64,000 bases of DNA from Usnea hakonensis (taxonomy: Eukaryota > Ascomycota > Lecanoromycetes > Lecanorales > Parmeliaceae). The position numbers and the translations under genes are program-made. Of this stretch, positions 34,532 through 46,559 are shown piece after piece (within the stretch, counting starts at the first letter, position 1; each line of letters begins with the position of its first letter). The notes below the pieces were generated by a model. The model worked only from the letters and a program-made list of their open reading frames with translations, did no database searches and was not told the DNA's origin. The DNA is taken from the NCBI GenBank assembly GCA_013423325.1, contig BLJB01000001.1, positions 124,001 through 188,000 on the forward strand. The letters run 5' to 3'.

Positions 34532-36606
34532 ATGGACTCCTCAATTGACGACGAACATTTGCTTACTCAGATCGGACTAGTTCAATCTCCAGCCACCACA
34601 GCCACAACCCTTCATCACCAACAGATGCACCAATCCTCGTCCCAATGGCCTTCATATGAACAGCAACAAGGCATCGCAGCACTGTACGCGCTGAACGATT
34701 CGGAGATATTCGACTATCTTACGGCCTTGCGATCACTCAAAGCCAATCTTACGAACAAGCAATTGATAGCTCTGGAGAGCCTCAGCTCCGCCCCTGACGA
34801 CCACATAAAGACGTGGCTTGATTTTGATCGACGCGTCTCTAGTATGGCAATCTGGAAAATCAGTCGAAAGAGGTCGACTAATGAGTCCCCGCAGGTAGCG
34901 TCCAGAGTGAGCGATCCTCCCTCGTCGGCAACGTTAGCGACAATCGCATCTCAGCTGCATCTTGGTCCACCGACAATACATCGCGGTCATGCCTGTCATC
35001 ATTTTCACAAGGTACCCCTGCAATCGAAAACCTGAAATCGAAAGAGACGGCTCAAGGATCTGCCGCACGACATGAAGCGAAGATTCCTTTGGACCTCAAC
35101 AAGTCTCTCCCGCAAGAACCTTTGGACCTCCACAAGACTCTCCCGCAAGAACCTAAAGACGGTACAGGCGTTCTGCAAGAGTCTCATTTCTCCAAACACG
35201 GGTCCCGACATAGACGTTGGTGCACGACACGTGAGCACCCGAACGTCTTTTCAACCCATCGTGGGTTTGCAAAACATGAGAACGAGCATGACAATTCCTA
35301 CCTATTCCTGCCTCAGGGACCGATCGAGGAGACTCGATGGGGACCTCAGTGTGCTCTTTGTGAAACGACGAATCCGGACAAGGCGCACTTGCAGTCTCAT
35401 GACATCTTGAAATATGAGGGGTGGCTGAGCGAGCCCATAAAACGATCGCGAAAGGCAAATTTTGAAGAGCTCCTCAAGAAACACAAAGCTTCGCATGCGA
35501 AATACAAGATACTCCCGGAAAAGTGGCGCGTTATTGGAAGTAAGAAGGCATACTCATGTGGCTTCTGTATTAGCATCTTTGAAAAGCTGTCAGACAGAAC
35601 CAGGCACATTGACCGCGAGCACTATGCAAAGGGATGGCATATAGATGATTGGAATGACACCTATGTGATCAAGGGACTCTTGCTTCAACAGGACTTGAAG
35701 CAAGAGTGTCTGAAGTTATTTCAAGGGGACCCCACCGTGATGGAAGCAAGGATCAGCTGGCCTCCTGCCGTAATCAAAGATCTACAGCTTCGACTCGAAT
35801 TGAGAGAAGAGTCCGCTAAGGATCTGGCGGTTCAAGTCTTCAATCAAGCCAATAGAAGGGCAATGCTTCCGTCCAGTCGAAGCAACGGAACACCCTTCTT
35901 GTTTCACCGTTCAGATGTCATGGGATGTATCCAAACGTCGTCTTCGGCTCCAGTGCGGACAAGCTTTCAAAAAGGTTCCGCCGCTAACGCCCTTCAAATA
36001 TCAAATCAAGATCAGAATAACGAATCTTCGGATGGACTACAAATAGAATCTCATGCCTATAGTAGTGACCTAAATACCATGGAATTTTCCCACATGTCTG
36101 TCTCGTCACCACCTTCCAATTCGCAGCTGTGGAAAATCAGCTCCGGATTTCCAGTTCGGTCAGATAGCTTGGCCGCAGGTACCAACGGCAACACTCGCTT
36201 GATGCACCCTCTTGTATCCCATAATTACCACAACGCTCTGTCGTCCTCCGATTGGGACAATGAGGGAGTGGATCTATCCGATAGCTTGGATCCTTCCTAC
36301 ACTGCAAGACCGGAGTCGGATTTCGACCTAGTTTCTTCTTTCAATGCATCAACGTCGGAAGTGGCCTCGCGAGCAGCTCCTCATCTGGACTTTCTTGAAG
36401 ATAATGTTTCTGAAAATTCTCCTGATCCATCATCGACAACCCAGGCTCCAAAGCGAAAACTTTCGGACAAAAGTGCCAAAGAAGCAAATCTCAAGGCCCA
36501 AACGCAACCTCCAATGTCAATTCACAATCAACAACATCGGCTACATCGTAGCAGCCGGGGAATGAGCAATGCACAAGCCAACGTAGACTTTGATTTGAGC
36601 TACTAG
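34532..36606 (+). CDS. C2H2-type zinc-finger protein of unknown function, 673 aa
   Basis: Two exons (34532-34841 and 34895-36606) are joined across a 53-nt intron with GTATGG donor, CTAAT branch and GCAG acceptor, which also corrects the frame. The start is the ATG at 34532 (MDSSIDDEHLL); the upstream in-frame codon is only TTG. The N-terminus is Gln/His-rich (TTLHHQQMHQSSSQ). Two or three degenerate zinc fingers lie in the middle: CTTREHPNVFSTHRGFAKH, CALCETTNPDKAHLQSH, and the clearest, YSCGFCISIFEKLSDRTRHI followed by DREH (C-x2-C-x12-H-x4-H). The C-terminal 250 residues are Ser/Asn-rich and disordered. An internal near-repeat, NKSLPQEPLDLHKTLPQEP, precedes the fingers. This architecture is common among fungal C2H2 proteins of unknown role; a nuclear regulator is likely but unproven. 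Confidence 0.75.
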
Positions 36607-36615
36607 ACGTATCCT

Positions 36616-36642
36616 TAGCTGCACACGCCGAGTGTGCAGCTA
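36616..36642. terminator. Perfect 11-bp hairpin just after the zinc-finger gene
   Basis: Arms TAGCTGCACAC and GTGTGCAGCTA with loop GCCGA start 10 nt after the stop codon at 36604-36606. It would form a strong stem-loop in the 3' UTR. It is listed as terminator-like for its position only; eukaryotic 3' ends do not need such a hairpin. Confidence 0.4.
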
Positions 36643-36991
36643 CCTTACGGCACTCTCAGCATTCCAACAAAGGTGTATCATCACCACAAAAAATTAATAT
36701 AATCAAGTTCCCAACCCGATGCAGCACTTGCGCTTCTATAGGTCTGGCGTCTCACCGGACGAGTCGAATTTGCGGCTAGCAACGGATCGAGCCCGAACTT
36801 TGTATAAAGCGCCCCTGCAAGTGGCGTTTCCTGGCCTTTTCCCTTTACTCTGTGTTCTGGCATTCCTGCATGTCGTTCTCGAGGCCGCAGTTCGGGTTGT
36901 GGTACGCACATTCATTACGATTTAGACGTTCTTGGGCAATGAGTCACGAATTTGGGCGTACCGCTCTTTACTTATATTCGTTCGTTCGTTT

Positions 36992-37031
36992 ATTCTTTTA
37001 ATAGTCTTGGTTCATTCTTTTAATAGTCTTG
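36992..37031. repeat. Direct repeat of 18 bp, period 22
   Basis: ATTCTTTTAATAGTCTTG occurs at 36992-37009 and again at 37014-37031, separated by GTTC. Confidence 0.8.
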
Positions 37032-38546
37032 ATGTTACCCATCGTTCTACATGTTGGCATCATACTTGCGATTTGTAACATCGTGATCCATCTCATAGCG
37101 CATCCAGGAAAAGGATAGAATCTAAACCATAAGAATTAATAGCCAATACCAACATCCCACACAAATCCCAACTTCCAAGAATCTGCAGTGTGTGTTGTAT
37201 GTTTAACAGCTTCTCGCTCGGCAGTTTTCGAGAGAATCCCCAATCACACTCATCGAAGCGCGTGCTCACAACAGTACTGAAACCACTGGCGCCAGCCAGA
37301 ACCCATCAACAACCCCGTCCCCTCCCGCAAAGACGCCCCCCTCAGCCACACATACCCCATCATCTCTCACCCCTCCTCCTCGTCCCCCCCCTCACCCTCT
37401 CACTGCTCCTAACACACCCCGCCTCCGCCTCAGCGACCAAACACCCCACCATCACCTACCTACCCAGCAGCCGAATCCGACCACACCGTCATACGATGTT
37501 AGCAGCACTCTTTTACCCAAGGGTCCATGGTCGCCCAGCTCGGGAATATGTCCAATGCTAATTACAGTATTGTTCCTGGAGGGGGGGGTGAAGTGTGGGC
37601 CACATGCACGTCGTGCTTTAGGCGCAATGAGGGGAGTACGGGTACGCTGTTAGCCTGCCTTTCCTTTTAAGCTATGTATGTAGTCACAACAATTAAACGC
37701 CCGTTTCGAACCAGAGAAGGCAGTACCTTCATCCCTCCCCCCACATCACAACCTCATCTCCTCTTTCCCCATACTTTCCCAACCCCACCCATCACGACAC
37801 TCCTTCCCATCCTCCCCCTCCACCCCAAAAACACTTCCACATCCTCGCCGGTCCCAACTTCCAATCAATATCACCAGCGGCATGAGCACGCTGTGTTTTT
37901 CGCCGCTGATACGACGGATTTGGGTGAGCTTGACGCGTGAGGCCCAATACTAAGGAGACCTTTTTGTAACACAAAAGGCTACGGCTGCGGGCGCGGTGCG
38001 TTTGCTGACGGTGGTTTATGGGGGTTGAGGGGATGGTTCAGTTACGAGGGGTTGTACGAAAGGCGTGATTCTTGTCCTTGGAGTATGGCAGTATATGGTG
38101 GGTTGTAGATACAGCTCCTCCTCCGTCGGGGAAGATAGGATGTAGTGCTTTGGACGAACGAGGTGCTGGGTTTCCGATGAAAAACGAAAACCCCCAGAAA
38201 AAAACAAAAGAAAAATCTGATGTAGTGTAAAGCGAGTGTATTTTTTCGGATACGGGAATTCAAGGAGGGGGCTTTGGGAGTGAAAGTAATCAAGTTCTCC
38301 AAAGAGGGATGGTGATTGCCCCTGTCTTCCCTTTTTTCCTGAAGCACATCATCCCCAGACGTCTTCCAAACGAAGGTGATGCATTCGATGCGAAACATAC
38401 ACCATCTCATTCGTTGCAAAGCAGACCGTCCCCTCACCGCTCTTCTTCAAACACAATATCTACAAACTCTTTCGGTATCAGGGATGGAGCCATCCAACGT
38501 AGCAAGATGGCTACGCTTTCGCCCGCAGCTCTATCAATCATCGACG

Positions 38547-39438
38547 CTAGCTCGAAGCGTCCAGCTCCGCCAAAAAAGAAAGGATAAACGCCCTCACCTC
38601 TTCGGGCTTAGATAACCATGGCGAGTGACCAGTCGCCATTGTCTTCGTCACCGTGATATCTGCGCGTTCCACCGTCTGGAGCTGGTACTTGTATTTAAAT
38701 GCTTGGTCGTTCGTTGTGAAGAGGTAGGCGGATGGGATATCTCTGTAGGTCTCGTGGGTGAGTGGAGATAGAAATGGCCTGGCGCGCCGTCAGTATCTGC
38801 TACCTTTGAAAAATGTTCGATCCGCGAGACCAGATCATACCCTACGGACTGTGCTTTCAGCAAGGCTGCCCACAGACGCGAGTGCTCGCGCTCCACATCG
38901 TTGTAGAACATGTTCGCCGCATGGCCCGGCGGCGAAGCCATCATCCCATCCTGGAAGAAAAGAACCGAGTAAGTTCTCCGCAGAGCGTGTACGACGGGAG
39001 TCACGTTGAAGGAAGACTTACGACAGCCAAAGCCCGCCGTGCATTCTTCCAAGAAAAGTCACCCACAGACTCAAGATGCGCTTCAAACGATTCGCCTTTC
39101 TTGGGCAACATCGTCGCGATGTATAGCAAGCCTATAATAACACCTGCTCCATCCGTGGAAGTGTTCTTGAACCCTTGCAGGGCTTCAGTACCGACGATTC
39201 CTCCGTACGAATGTAAGACTGCAAGCACACGCTTCTTCTCGGATATGAGCCGGGAGGCTGCAGAGCGGATCGCAGCTACGTCGTCTCCGAAATCAGACTT
39301 TGGTGGGTTCGCGCCAACGCTAGGGAGGCTACAACACACAACTGGGTGGCCTGCAGCCTGAAGCACTGCCGCGAGAGGCATGAGGTAGTCATGCGTGTGC
39401 CAGGCTCCGCCCACGAGGAGCATCGTTGGCTTCGACAT
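38547..39438 (-). CDS. Small alpha/beta hydrolase (AB-hydrolase_6/EstA-like), 252 aa
   Basis: Three exons (39438-39022, 38950-38841, 38778-38547) are joined by 71- and 62-nt introns. All phases fit and the sum is 759 nt. MSKPTMLLVGGAWHTHDYL is the typical strand beta-1/oxyanion start of this family. SLPSVGANPP, the nucleophile elbow LHSYGGIVG, an AANMFYNDVEREHSRLW lid-like helix, DIPSAYLFTTNDQAF (acid strand) and the catalytic His in ATGHSPWLSKPEEV follow. No signal peptide is present from this ATG. An upstream in-frame ATG at 39540 would add a hydrophobic leader, so secretion or targeting is not excluded. The family contains salicylate-esterase-like and metabolite hydrolases, and the substrate is unknown. 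It is similar in length and layout to the gene at 43315-44179. Confidence 0.82.
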
Positions 39439-40588
39439 CTCAGAGGCCTGGTTGGACAAGAAGATTCTAGTAGAGACACTAAGGGAGATGATTGTATGCA
39501 GGCAACAGGAGATGGATTTAATGCACGAGGCAAAAAACAAGGACTTGGATTTATCCTCGATCCCAGGATTTGCACGGGTGGGAAACGGAATCGCTTACTG
39601 AGCAGCGTGCGCCTGAGGCGCTTTATTCAGCAAGACTACTCGTGTCATGCAGGAGTCCTTTTACCTGATAAATCGAGGACACCAATCCATTTGCTCCATT
39701 TGGCTGATGTTACTTGATCTACAACATATTCGGGTCCTCGATCAATCAAGTAGCCCACTTCTGGACGACACGGCTGTGAGGTTTTCTCGCCATGCATGTC
39801 AAGTTATCGTTGCTGCATTTATATAAAGTCAGCACTTCCGATCATTACCGAGGGGGGTCCTAGTTGAGAGACAACAACAGGCTATTCTGAGTAGGATATG
39901 CACTGACACAGAATACAAACTGAAAAACGCTTCGAATATTCCTCTTCATGGAGTAAAGCTAGAAGGACAAGAACGTGTCAAAGTGTAATGTTGTTCGTAA
40001 GGTAGATCCGATTTTACCGTCCAGACTCACGAGACGACCATCATCGAGCGGTCGAGAATGTGATTTGTCATGACATCTTCTCAACACGCTAGGCAACCGC
40101 CTCTTCTTGCATTCCTTCTCTAGTTGAGTAGTTAAGCCGTAGCGAGGAGTCTCCGCTTCGGTAGTGACGTTAGTAATCTGGCGTCGGAACTTGCAAGTCA
40201 TTTTCAGCACTCCGTCAAACTTGAACCAATATATCTCCTCTCTGATTTAGTCGCGCTTAATTGTCCCTTTGCGCCCACAATCCACTTTATTGATAAACCA
40301 ATCCATTGAACCAACGGAAATCTCGCACAAAATGGAATGTATGTGGTGGTCACCCACTTTAGAGGCAGAGCTAGAACTCCGCTCGTGGGTTGTAAGTCTA
40401 TTCAGCCAGGGATGTACCTGAGTGGATGCAAAATTTAGTAGGGCTGTTGTCGGGACTGAGATGGCAGTGGTTGATGGAAATCTAATAGCGCCATATTATA
40501 TTAGTGATCCAAGTTTAGCACCCTCAGTATGGGTCGGTCTTCCTTCTATGCAAATACCAACGCCCTAACCCCACTACATGCCTAGACG
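39439..40588. other. Intergenic, nothing seen
   Basis: Spacer between the hydrolase start and the 3' end of the second PTH11-like gene. No supported coding region was found. Confidence 0.5.
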
Positions 40589-42077
40589 TCAAACGCTCTC
40601 ATAGCCGTCCTCATGGTCACCTCTATATGTCCCAAACTCTGTATCCATTCTTATCTCCTCCTTTCCCAAGCCCATGGCTTCTTTACCTTGCCTACTAGCC
40701 TTGATCTTCACTTGGTTTCTCTCGCTCCCTCTATCTCCTAGATCTAGAATATGGCCGGTAGAAAATGTATCAAAGTGGATGTCAGGTTGCAAGGCAGGCT
40801 GGAGACGACGTCTGTCATCGTCCCCGCCTCGGGCTTGATTTGGTCTCTCGCCGGCCAATTTGCGATTCAAGTTGCGTGTGCGGCGGTCGAAGAGGGCTTT
40901 CACAGTGGGAATACAGGCAGCTATGATGCCCAATAATGTTTCGAGCCTCGAGACAACTCAATTGGTGAAGAGAATGGAGACAAGGGCCAGGGTAGCCGGT
41001 GAGGATGAAGAGAGCGGACGTACATTCCCCATATAGTCAATGGAACGACATTCCCTAGCGCCGTCACTGTCAGCCAGATCAACCAGCACAGCTGAAGGGA
41101 GCGAAATACAGGAGACATCACTGGTAGCATTGTCGATTATGTCGTTGAATAGCACCGTTCGTACAATGGCGCAGATGCCAGAGCTGTAAATTTATCAATC
41201 ACGATTTTTACGAAGTCGAGTATCGTCGTAATCATCTCGATACCAAAAGAATACTGACAAGAAACCCAAGCTCATCAAAATACAAATACCCAACTTTTTC
41301 TTAATACTCATCTGCAAGTCCCACATGAAAACGGTCGGCAAACTGGCAAGTGCCCAATCACAAGAAACCGCAACAGCTATGTCCAGCATTAGCATATCCG
41401 AGTCAGCATACGCTGGTAAGGGGTCCTGGTCCTCGATATACCCACCACCGTTGCAGTCACCTAAAGCAAGTCTTGTATCGCCACTCCAACAAGTGCCGGG
41501 TATCAGCGGATTCCAAGCTTTTTGAGGTGGCGAGCATTGCACTAGCGTAGTAGATGCGAAAGCTATATTTACCGCAACCGTAAATGCGATGATGCCATAA
41601 AGAGACCGTTTCCACATCCGTACTGAGCCAAAGATACGCAGGAGGAAGAAACATATGGAGACCCTGGTAAACATGGATGAGAGAATGACGAAGATTTGGG
41701 ATATGTCAAGTAATTCAATGCTCCGCGGCTGTTGTTGTAATAGTTTCGGCGAGGATTCGAGGTAGAATTGATGGCGCCCGAGGCCGTAGTGAACCGAGAC
41801 GCAAATTAAGCTTACAGCTACTGTGACAAAGATCTGTTGAGTGCTTTTTAGCCATATTGAAGTCTGAGGAGAGGATGGCGGCTTTTACTAGACCAATCAC
41901 TATGAAAAGGTCGTCGATCCCTAGGTTCTTTTTGATATGAGATCGAAGGTAGAGGCGTGCTAGCACCAGAAATGTCCCAGTCGTGTTAAAGATGATTACT
42001 ATGACCACCAGGAGCCAGCCTCTATTGCGATCGCCGCCTGATGGCGGAGTATGGAGAGCAAGGCTGGGTGTTGCCAT
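40589..42077 (-). CDS. PTH11-like/SAT4 rhodopsin-fold membrane protein
   Basis: Exon 1 is 42077-41889 (MATPSLALHTPPS, then TM1 GWLLVVIVIIFNTTGTFLVL and the NLGIDDLFIVIGL motif). A 55-nt intron follows, then IFVTVAVSLICVSVHYGLGR, ELLDISQIFVILSSMFTRVS, ICFFLLRIFGS, LYGIIAFTVAVNIAFASTTL with VQCSPPQKAWNP, a D-N-G motif before a probable in-frame intron, CDWALASLPTVFMWDLQMSI, KKKLGICILMSLGF, SGICAIVRTVLFNDII, VVPLTIWG, and GIIAACIPTVKALFDRRTR. A roughly 90-residue charged tail ends at 40589. Seven TM segments and the order of motifs match the fungal SAT4 family. The exon phases I checked fit, so this copy appears intact, unlike the one at 14443-15729. The ligand and coupling are unknown. Confidence 0.78.
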
Positions 42078-43314
42078 GGTTGACAAAGTTGAGACGAGCG
42101 GATTTGAGACGAATGTCCTGTCATTCGACCAAACTGACCAGCCGCAAGGAATTTTCACGTGCACAAAATTTCCACCAAGTTTGTAGATGAGAAAGCGGAG
42201 ATGTCATGACAGGCATGCTCCGACAGTAGCGGTGTGAACTCGTCAGAAATTGGTTGGGTGGATAATCCATGCAGTCATCACTCAAAGAGGGTTGCATTTT
42301 CTGCTCCGCTTCTGAAGTATATGTATACTGGTACGCCACCGTAAGCATAAAGAGCTATTAATGGCATATCTACCTCCATCCTCAGTCAGCTTTTGGAGCG
42401 TTGGTCGGATAACATAACGTAACAACTGTCAGCTGGCACTTGAGGCGCGAGCAGCAACGGTAGGCGCGTTCAAGTGGGTAACAGTTGGCCTAATTATCTG
42501 TCATTGACACTTTAAGTCCTTGGAGAAAAAGCAACAGATCTAATATAGCTTCATTGTAGTATTGCCGACCTTGTATTGAGATCGGCCTATTCATATTAGC
42601 ATCTACCTAAGGTAAGTGCAACGGTCAGCGGGCCGTACCTGACAGAACAAGGTACCAACTCCTTCCAAGTCGCCGTTGCGAAAGATGACTAATACAACAT
42701 AAGTAAAGGTACTTCAGCCACCACCCCCACCAGCTTGCATGAACTGGCGTTGGGATGCCTGCCTATTGGCCCGATATATATTCCGAAAGAAAGGATTGTG
42801 CGGAAATCTCGGGATTCAACTTTAAATTACATACCAAAGTTACTGAGCTTAAAACATGCGACTACGTATAGATTTGACCTGTGTAGTACCTTATATCAAG
42901 TGGAAAGACTCCGATGCGACGATCTGGAAATCAAAAGGCTTAATCGTCCCACAGACTTAGCGATCCAGATCACTAATTGAAAAAAGAATATGAGTCACTC
43001 CATATGCAGAATACTAATTCTACTGTATGCAAGGTCGTTGGGAACTTTTTCGATTACTACAAGAGAAAGTAACTAAGGACGGTTTCCGGTACGAAACAAC
43101 AAGCGCGGTATTTTTTGTCCAGCGACTTTCCTTAGTGTGCATGAGCACGCAATAGCGTGGGGTAACGAGCATACACCAAACTCATAATTCGATTAATTCG
43201 GTGTCCGACATGTTCCTTCGCTGAGTCAGTGCAAACCGACATCCAGGTGTGTACCCTTCATGTGCCTGCTTCCCAATTGCTTTCGACGAGCGCCTTGGTC
43301 TTCTCTAAGCAAAA
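42078..43314. other. Divergent intergenic region
   Basis: The second PTH11-like gene (minus) and the second small hydrolase (plus) are divergently transcribed from this 1.2-kb stretch. ACCTAAGGTAAG and GGTACC words occur near 42605-42655. No gene was seen. Confidence 0.5.
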
Positions 43315-44179
43315 ATGTCTAATTCGCCTCCAGGTCAATCGAAACCAACCATTGTCTTCGTCCCCGGTGCCTACCACACTGCAGCGCACTTCCAACCTCT
43401 CAGCGCGCTTCTGGAACGTGCCTCCTTCCCAACCCATACCATCCCCGTCCCTAGCATTGGCGAGTCGGCAGTGACAGCAACCTACCGAGATGACGTCCGC
43501 GCTATTCGCGCAACACTCGAAAGATTGGTGGAAGACGAAGGCAAGGATGTCATGCTAGCGCCCCATTCGCTTGGAGCTGTGTCAGGATGCCAAACAGTCA
43601 CGGGCCTTGAGAAGAGCAAGCGTCTGAAGGAAGGCAAGAGTGGCGGCATAATACACGTTCTGTTCATAACAGCGCTTTTGATAGGGCAAGGGCAGAAACT
43701 CCGAGACTGCTTGGAGGATGGCCTGCCGTCATGGAAGTCATTTGATGTGAGTCCATATGACCTGGATGTTCCGGCCTCTTCCTATCTGTATACCTACATC
43801 GTGTCGTTGCAAGGATAGGATGAAAATTGACCTAACAATCTCAAAGGGTGAAGTCTTCCACCCCTTCAACACTTCTTCGGTCTTCTTCAGCCAGCTTTCA
43901 GCAACCCACGCAGATTATTGGACGTCTCTGCTGCTTCCGCAATCTGCAGCCCCTTCGTCCACTGATGTAGGAAAAGTATGCTATGATCTTGATGTCCCCA
44001 TCACGTGTCTCCTTTGCAATGAAGACGTGTTGGTCGGTATGCTGGAAAGAATGGTGGAGAAGGTCAAGCGGAAAGGCTGGAAAGTCCAGAGAATAGACGG
44101 AGACCACTGCCCGTTCCTTTCGAACAAGAAGGGAATGGTTCGGGTCATTGAAGAATGTCTGAGTTCTCAAGGTCCCTGA
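43315..44179 (+). CDS. Small alpha/beta hydrolase (EstA-like), 254 aa
   Basis: Two exons (43315-43746 and 43847-44179) are separated by a 100-nt intron with GTGAGT donor and CTAAC branch, in phase. KPTIVFVPGAYHTAAHFQPL is the family's first strand and oxyanion region. IPVPSIGES and the nucleophile region APHSLGAVSGCQ follow; the usual HSYGG is HSLGA here, so the second Gly after Ser is missing. LDVPITCLLCNEDVLVG is the acid strand, and the His lies in RIDGDHCPFLSNK. No signal peptide is present. Layout and length closely match the hydrolase at 38547-39438 on the other side of the PTH11-like gene, suggesting an old duplication. The substrate is unknown. Confidence 0.82.
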
Positions 44180-45296
44180 ACGAATTTTTGGAGTACCACA
44201 TATGCGATAATGGTAATTTTTCTCCCCTGGAGCTCTCCTGGAGCTCTTCTGACAGGGCAAATACCGGGAGCAGGCTGGGAAGCAAGCCCCTAAGCCAACA
44301 CCGGAGGCATAATTCAACACGAACATAGGGCCACACCTCAACTTGTCAATAACTTAAGTCCGAAAACCATTACACATGTCGCTCCTTTAAACGGTCTGTG
44401 GGCCATAGACTTGGAAGCACCAATGACAGACCTAGCCCATAGCAACTACTATCTATCCGACCAACGTCCTTGCCATGATCCACCCGTCACCACAAAAGGA
44501 CCCCTACCTCAGCCTCTCACCGCTCTAACTGCATGCCATTCGTTCCCTCTTCTACCAAGTCTCCATTACCAAATACAAGAAGCAAGTTGCGAGAATGCGC
44601 ATCTCAGCACGATCTCATTTGACGAAGATTGGTCTGATCCATCTGTGGAAAAAAAATGAGTAAGTAAGCTCAAAGTGTCTCAGCTCAGTCTCTCGTTCGG
44701 TTCCAAGATATACCAGGTCGTGAGTAGGTGACTCTGGGCATGGGTTATGATGGTGGTTTGTGTAGAGGTATATGCAATCTGTACTTGGTGTCCAAAGCCG
44801 TACCTATGTTGTAGACAGTACTGGGTTTTTTTTTTTTGAAGACGTAGATAGCATAATTAAACCCCTTTCTCAAGAATTATGTTTTGGAATGTTTTGTGTG
44901 GTGTTGGGTTATGAGGTGCTGAGGGCGCCAGGGGGGCGCTTCTTAGGGGGAATTTTGTTGGCGGGCGGCAATTTAGGGGGCTTCTCCAGGGGTCTTTGGG
45001 GGGTTGGGTTGAGTGATTTTGGTTTCACTCTACCTTAGTCACACCCTTAGCTTCCCATCATTCGTCCGCGGTACCAGGATAACCCCAGTGCGGAGTACCA
45101 CGCCGTTGCGATCCGGGCCTTAGCCTGCGGCAGATGGAGAACGTATCTGGTTTCTCTTCGACGGGGGTTTAGGCTCCGCATTGTTGAGGCATCATCATCA
45201 TCATCATCAGACATTCTTAAAATTTGCATTTGAAGCCGTTAGGTTTACCGTGCCAATTTCATGAGACCTTCCTTCCTTGCCTACCTACTTTTCAAG
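44180..45296. other. Intergenic, nothing supported
   Basis: It contains a run of 12 T at 44826-44837 and an ATC run near 45190-45208. ORF 44411-44659 has no recognisable features. Confidence 0.5.
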
Positions 45297-45697
45297 TGTC
45301 ATCAACGTCGGACATGTATCTTCCGCGCTGCGACCCAGATATCGTGACTGTATATACCTAGAGATCAAAGTCGTTTACAACATGGGGTACACGTGAATTT
45401 TCTAGCGGAGACCATTTTCGAGTCCCTATCTACCAAAAACCCTTCCGTCTGCGTTCCGAGACCCGCCGATCCTGCTTATTTTGGTGGATGTTGCTCAACA
45501 CTGAGATCACCGTAGCTCGTGTCCACTTTTTCCAGCGACGTAGCTGTCTTATAGCCCGGATGATGTCCTTGATTGTGCATCTCAAATATTTGATATACCG
45601 TATTATCCTCGAGAGCTTGCTGTTTTCGTCCATGAACGAAAGTCCGAACATTCTCATTTTGAGCCTTTCCTATGCGTCCTGGACCTTGGTAGTTATC
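45297..45697 (-). repeat. Inverted duplicate of PTH11-like gene tail and 3' flank (copy 1)
   Basis: Read on the minus strand this matches 55719-56144 on the plus strand. Shared coding words include GGACGCATAGGAAAGGCTC, CAGCTACGTCGCTGGAA and TTTGAGATGCAC/TTCGAGATGCAC. The similarity runs on past both stop codons into the 3' flank (ATATCTGGGTCGCAGC, then GAAGATACAT, then TTGATGACA versus CTGATGACA). The translated tails align as QGPGRIGKAQ, FEMH and ATSLE blocks. Divergence is visible but modest. Confidence 0.8.
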
Positions 45698-46404
45698 AAG
45701 GTCTGGAGGCGAGTTGTCATCGGCAACGGGCACCAGATGCGAACCATCTAAGCAGTCATGGCTTGAATGGATAGCCAACGAACAATCAGGGCTAGTAGCA
45801 TCAATTGGTGTGGGCGAATCATAACTATGAACATCTGTATGCCATACATACAGGTCTTGAACGGCATTCTCGTCCACTGTCATATTTTATTGACTGTCGC
45901 CATGGAACGGCATGTCATAGTAGACACAGAACTGGTTGATAATTGATACCGGACGACGGACATTGAAGTGTGATTCCGGAAAGTATCCAGTTTTGGCGAA
46001 ATCTTTGCGAGTTCGTGCTTGAATTCTATAGAATGGCAGAACGCTGAGGTGCTGCGCCGGTACTATTCTCGCAGGTCAGCGGGTCATCAGTCATCTGACC
46101 CCCATTGTTTTGGGACCTGTACTGCCAGATAATGGTGCACATTGAGACTTTGAAAATGAGGAGCCGGTGGTACGAAATATGTAGAACAAGAATGGCAACA
46201 ACGATTGCCACACCCAAGGCGAGACCGACGGCGATTGACATAGTCCCAAGACAAATGAAGGTAGCCTCACCCGATCTACCGGCGTTCCAGGTCTGCTACT
46301 TTGTTCCCAGAACGGAGAAGATGATTTTGTACCTTCCTAGATGTCGGAATGAACGACGAATGATGCTGCAGTGCCAATGGCACCGAAATCAATTTGCTAT
46401 GTGA
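45476..46404 (-). pseudogene. Relic of a membrane protein whose tail matches the third PTH11-like gene
   Basis: On the minus strand a single strong TM helix (SIAVGLALGVAIVVAILVLH) near 46241-46180 is followed by a cytoplasmic-like stretch. After a probable intron or gap comes ARTRKDFAKTGYFPESHFNV, then an in-frame TAA, then the ORF from 45883 to 45476 (MTVDENAVQDLYVWHTDVH). The last 72 codons of that ORF belong to the inverted duplicate. The upstream part of a receptor or surface protein is missing or unrecognisable. I cannot name the original protein. A degraded gene is more likely than a functional one. Confidence 0.4.
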
Positions 46405-46559
46405 GCTTTCATAAAGCAAAGATAAAGTAGACGCTATGTAGTCTACGAATGCGTAGCCGTCCAGTCATCAGGGAGTCGAAGATCCGGCGGCAAGACATAC
46501 TGTCCGCGGCAATGAGCGGGGCTTGAGCAGCCTTCAAGATCGCAACGCCCATATAAGCG

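Larger units (their letters stand above)
36607..38546. other. Intergenic, low-complexity
   Basis: It holds the hairpin above, a TTCG run near 36978-36990, two copies of ATTCTTTTAATAGTCTTG at 36992-37009 and 37014-37031, and C-rich pyrimidine tracts at 37310-37470 and 37730-37850. Short ORFs here are products of the C-rich composition. No supported gene was found. Confidence 0.5.

Noticed and set aside
37190..37561. Pro-rich plus-strand ORF
   Set aside because: Produced by a C-rich pyrimidine tract; no motif, and the adjacent frames are equally open.
41325..41550. Plus-strand ORFs within the second PTH11-like gene
   Set aside because: Shadows of exons whose minus-strand translation shows SAT4 motifs.
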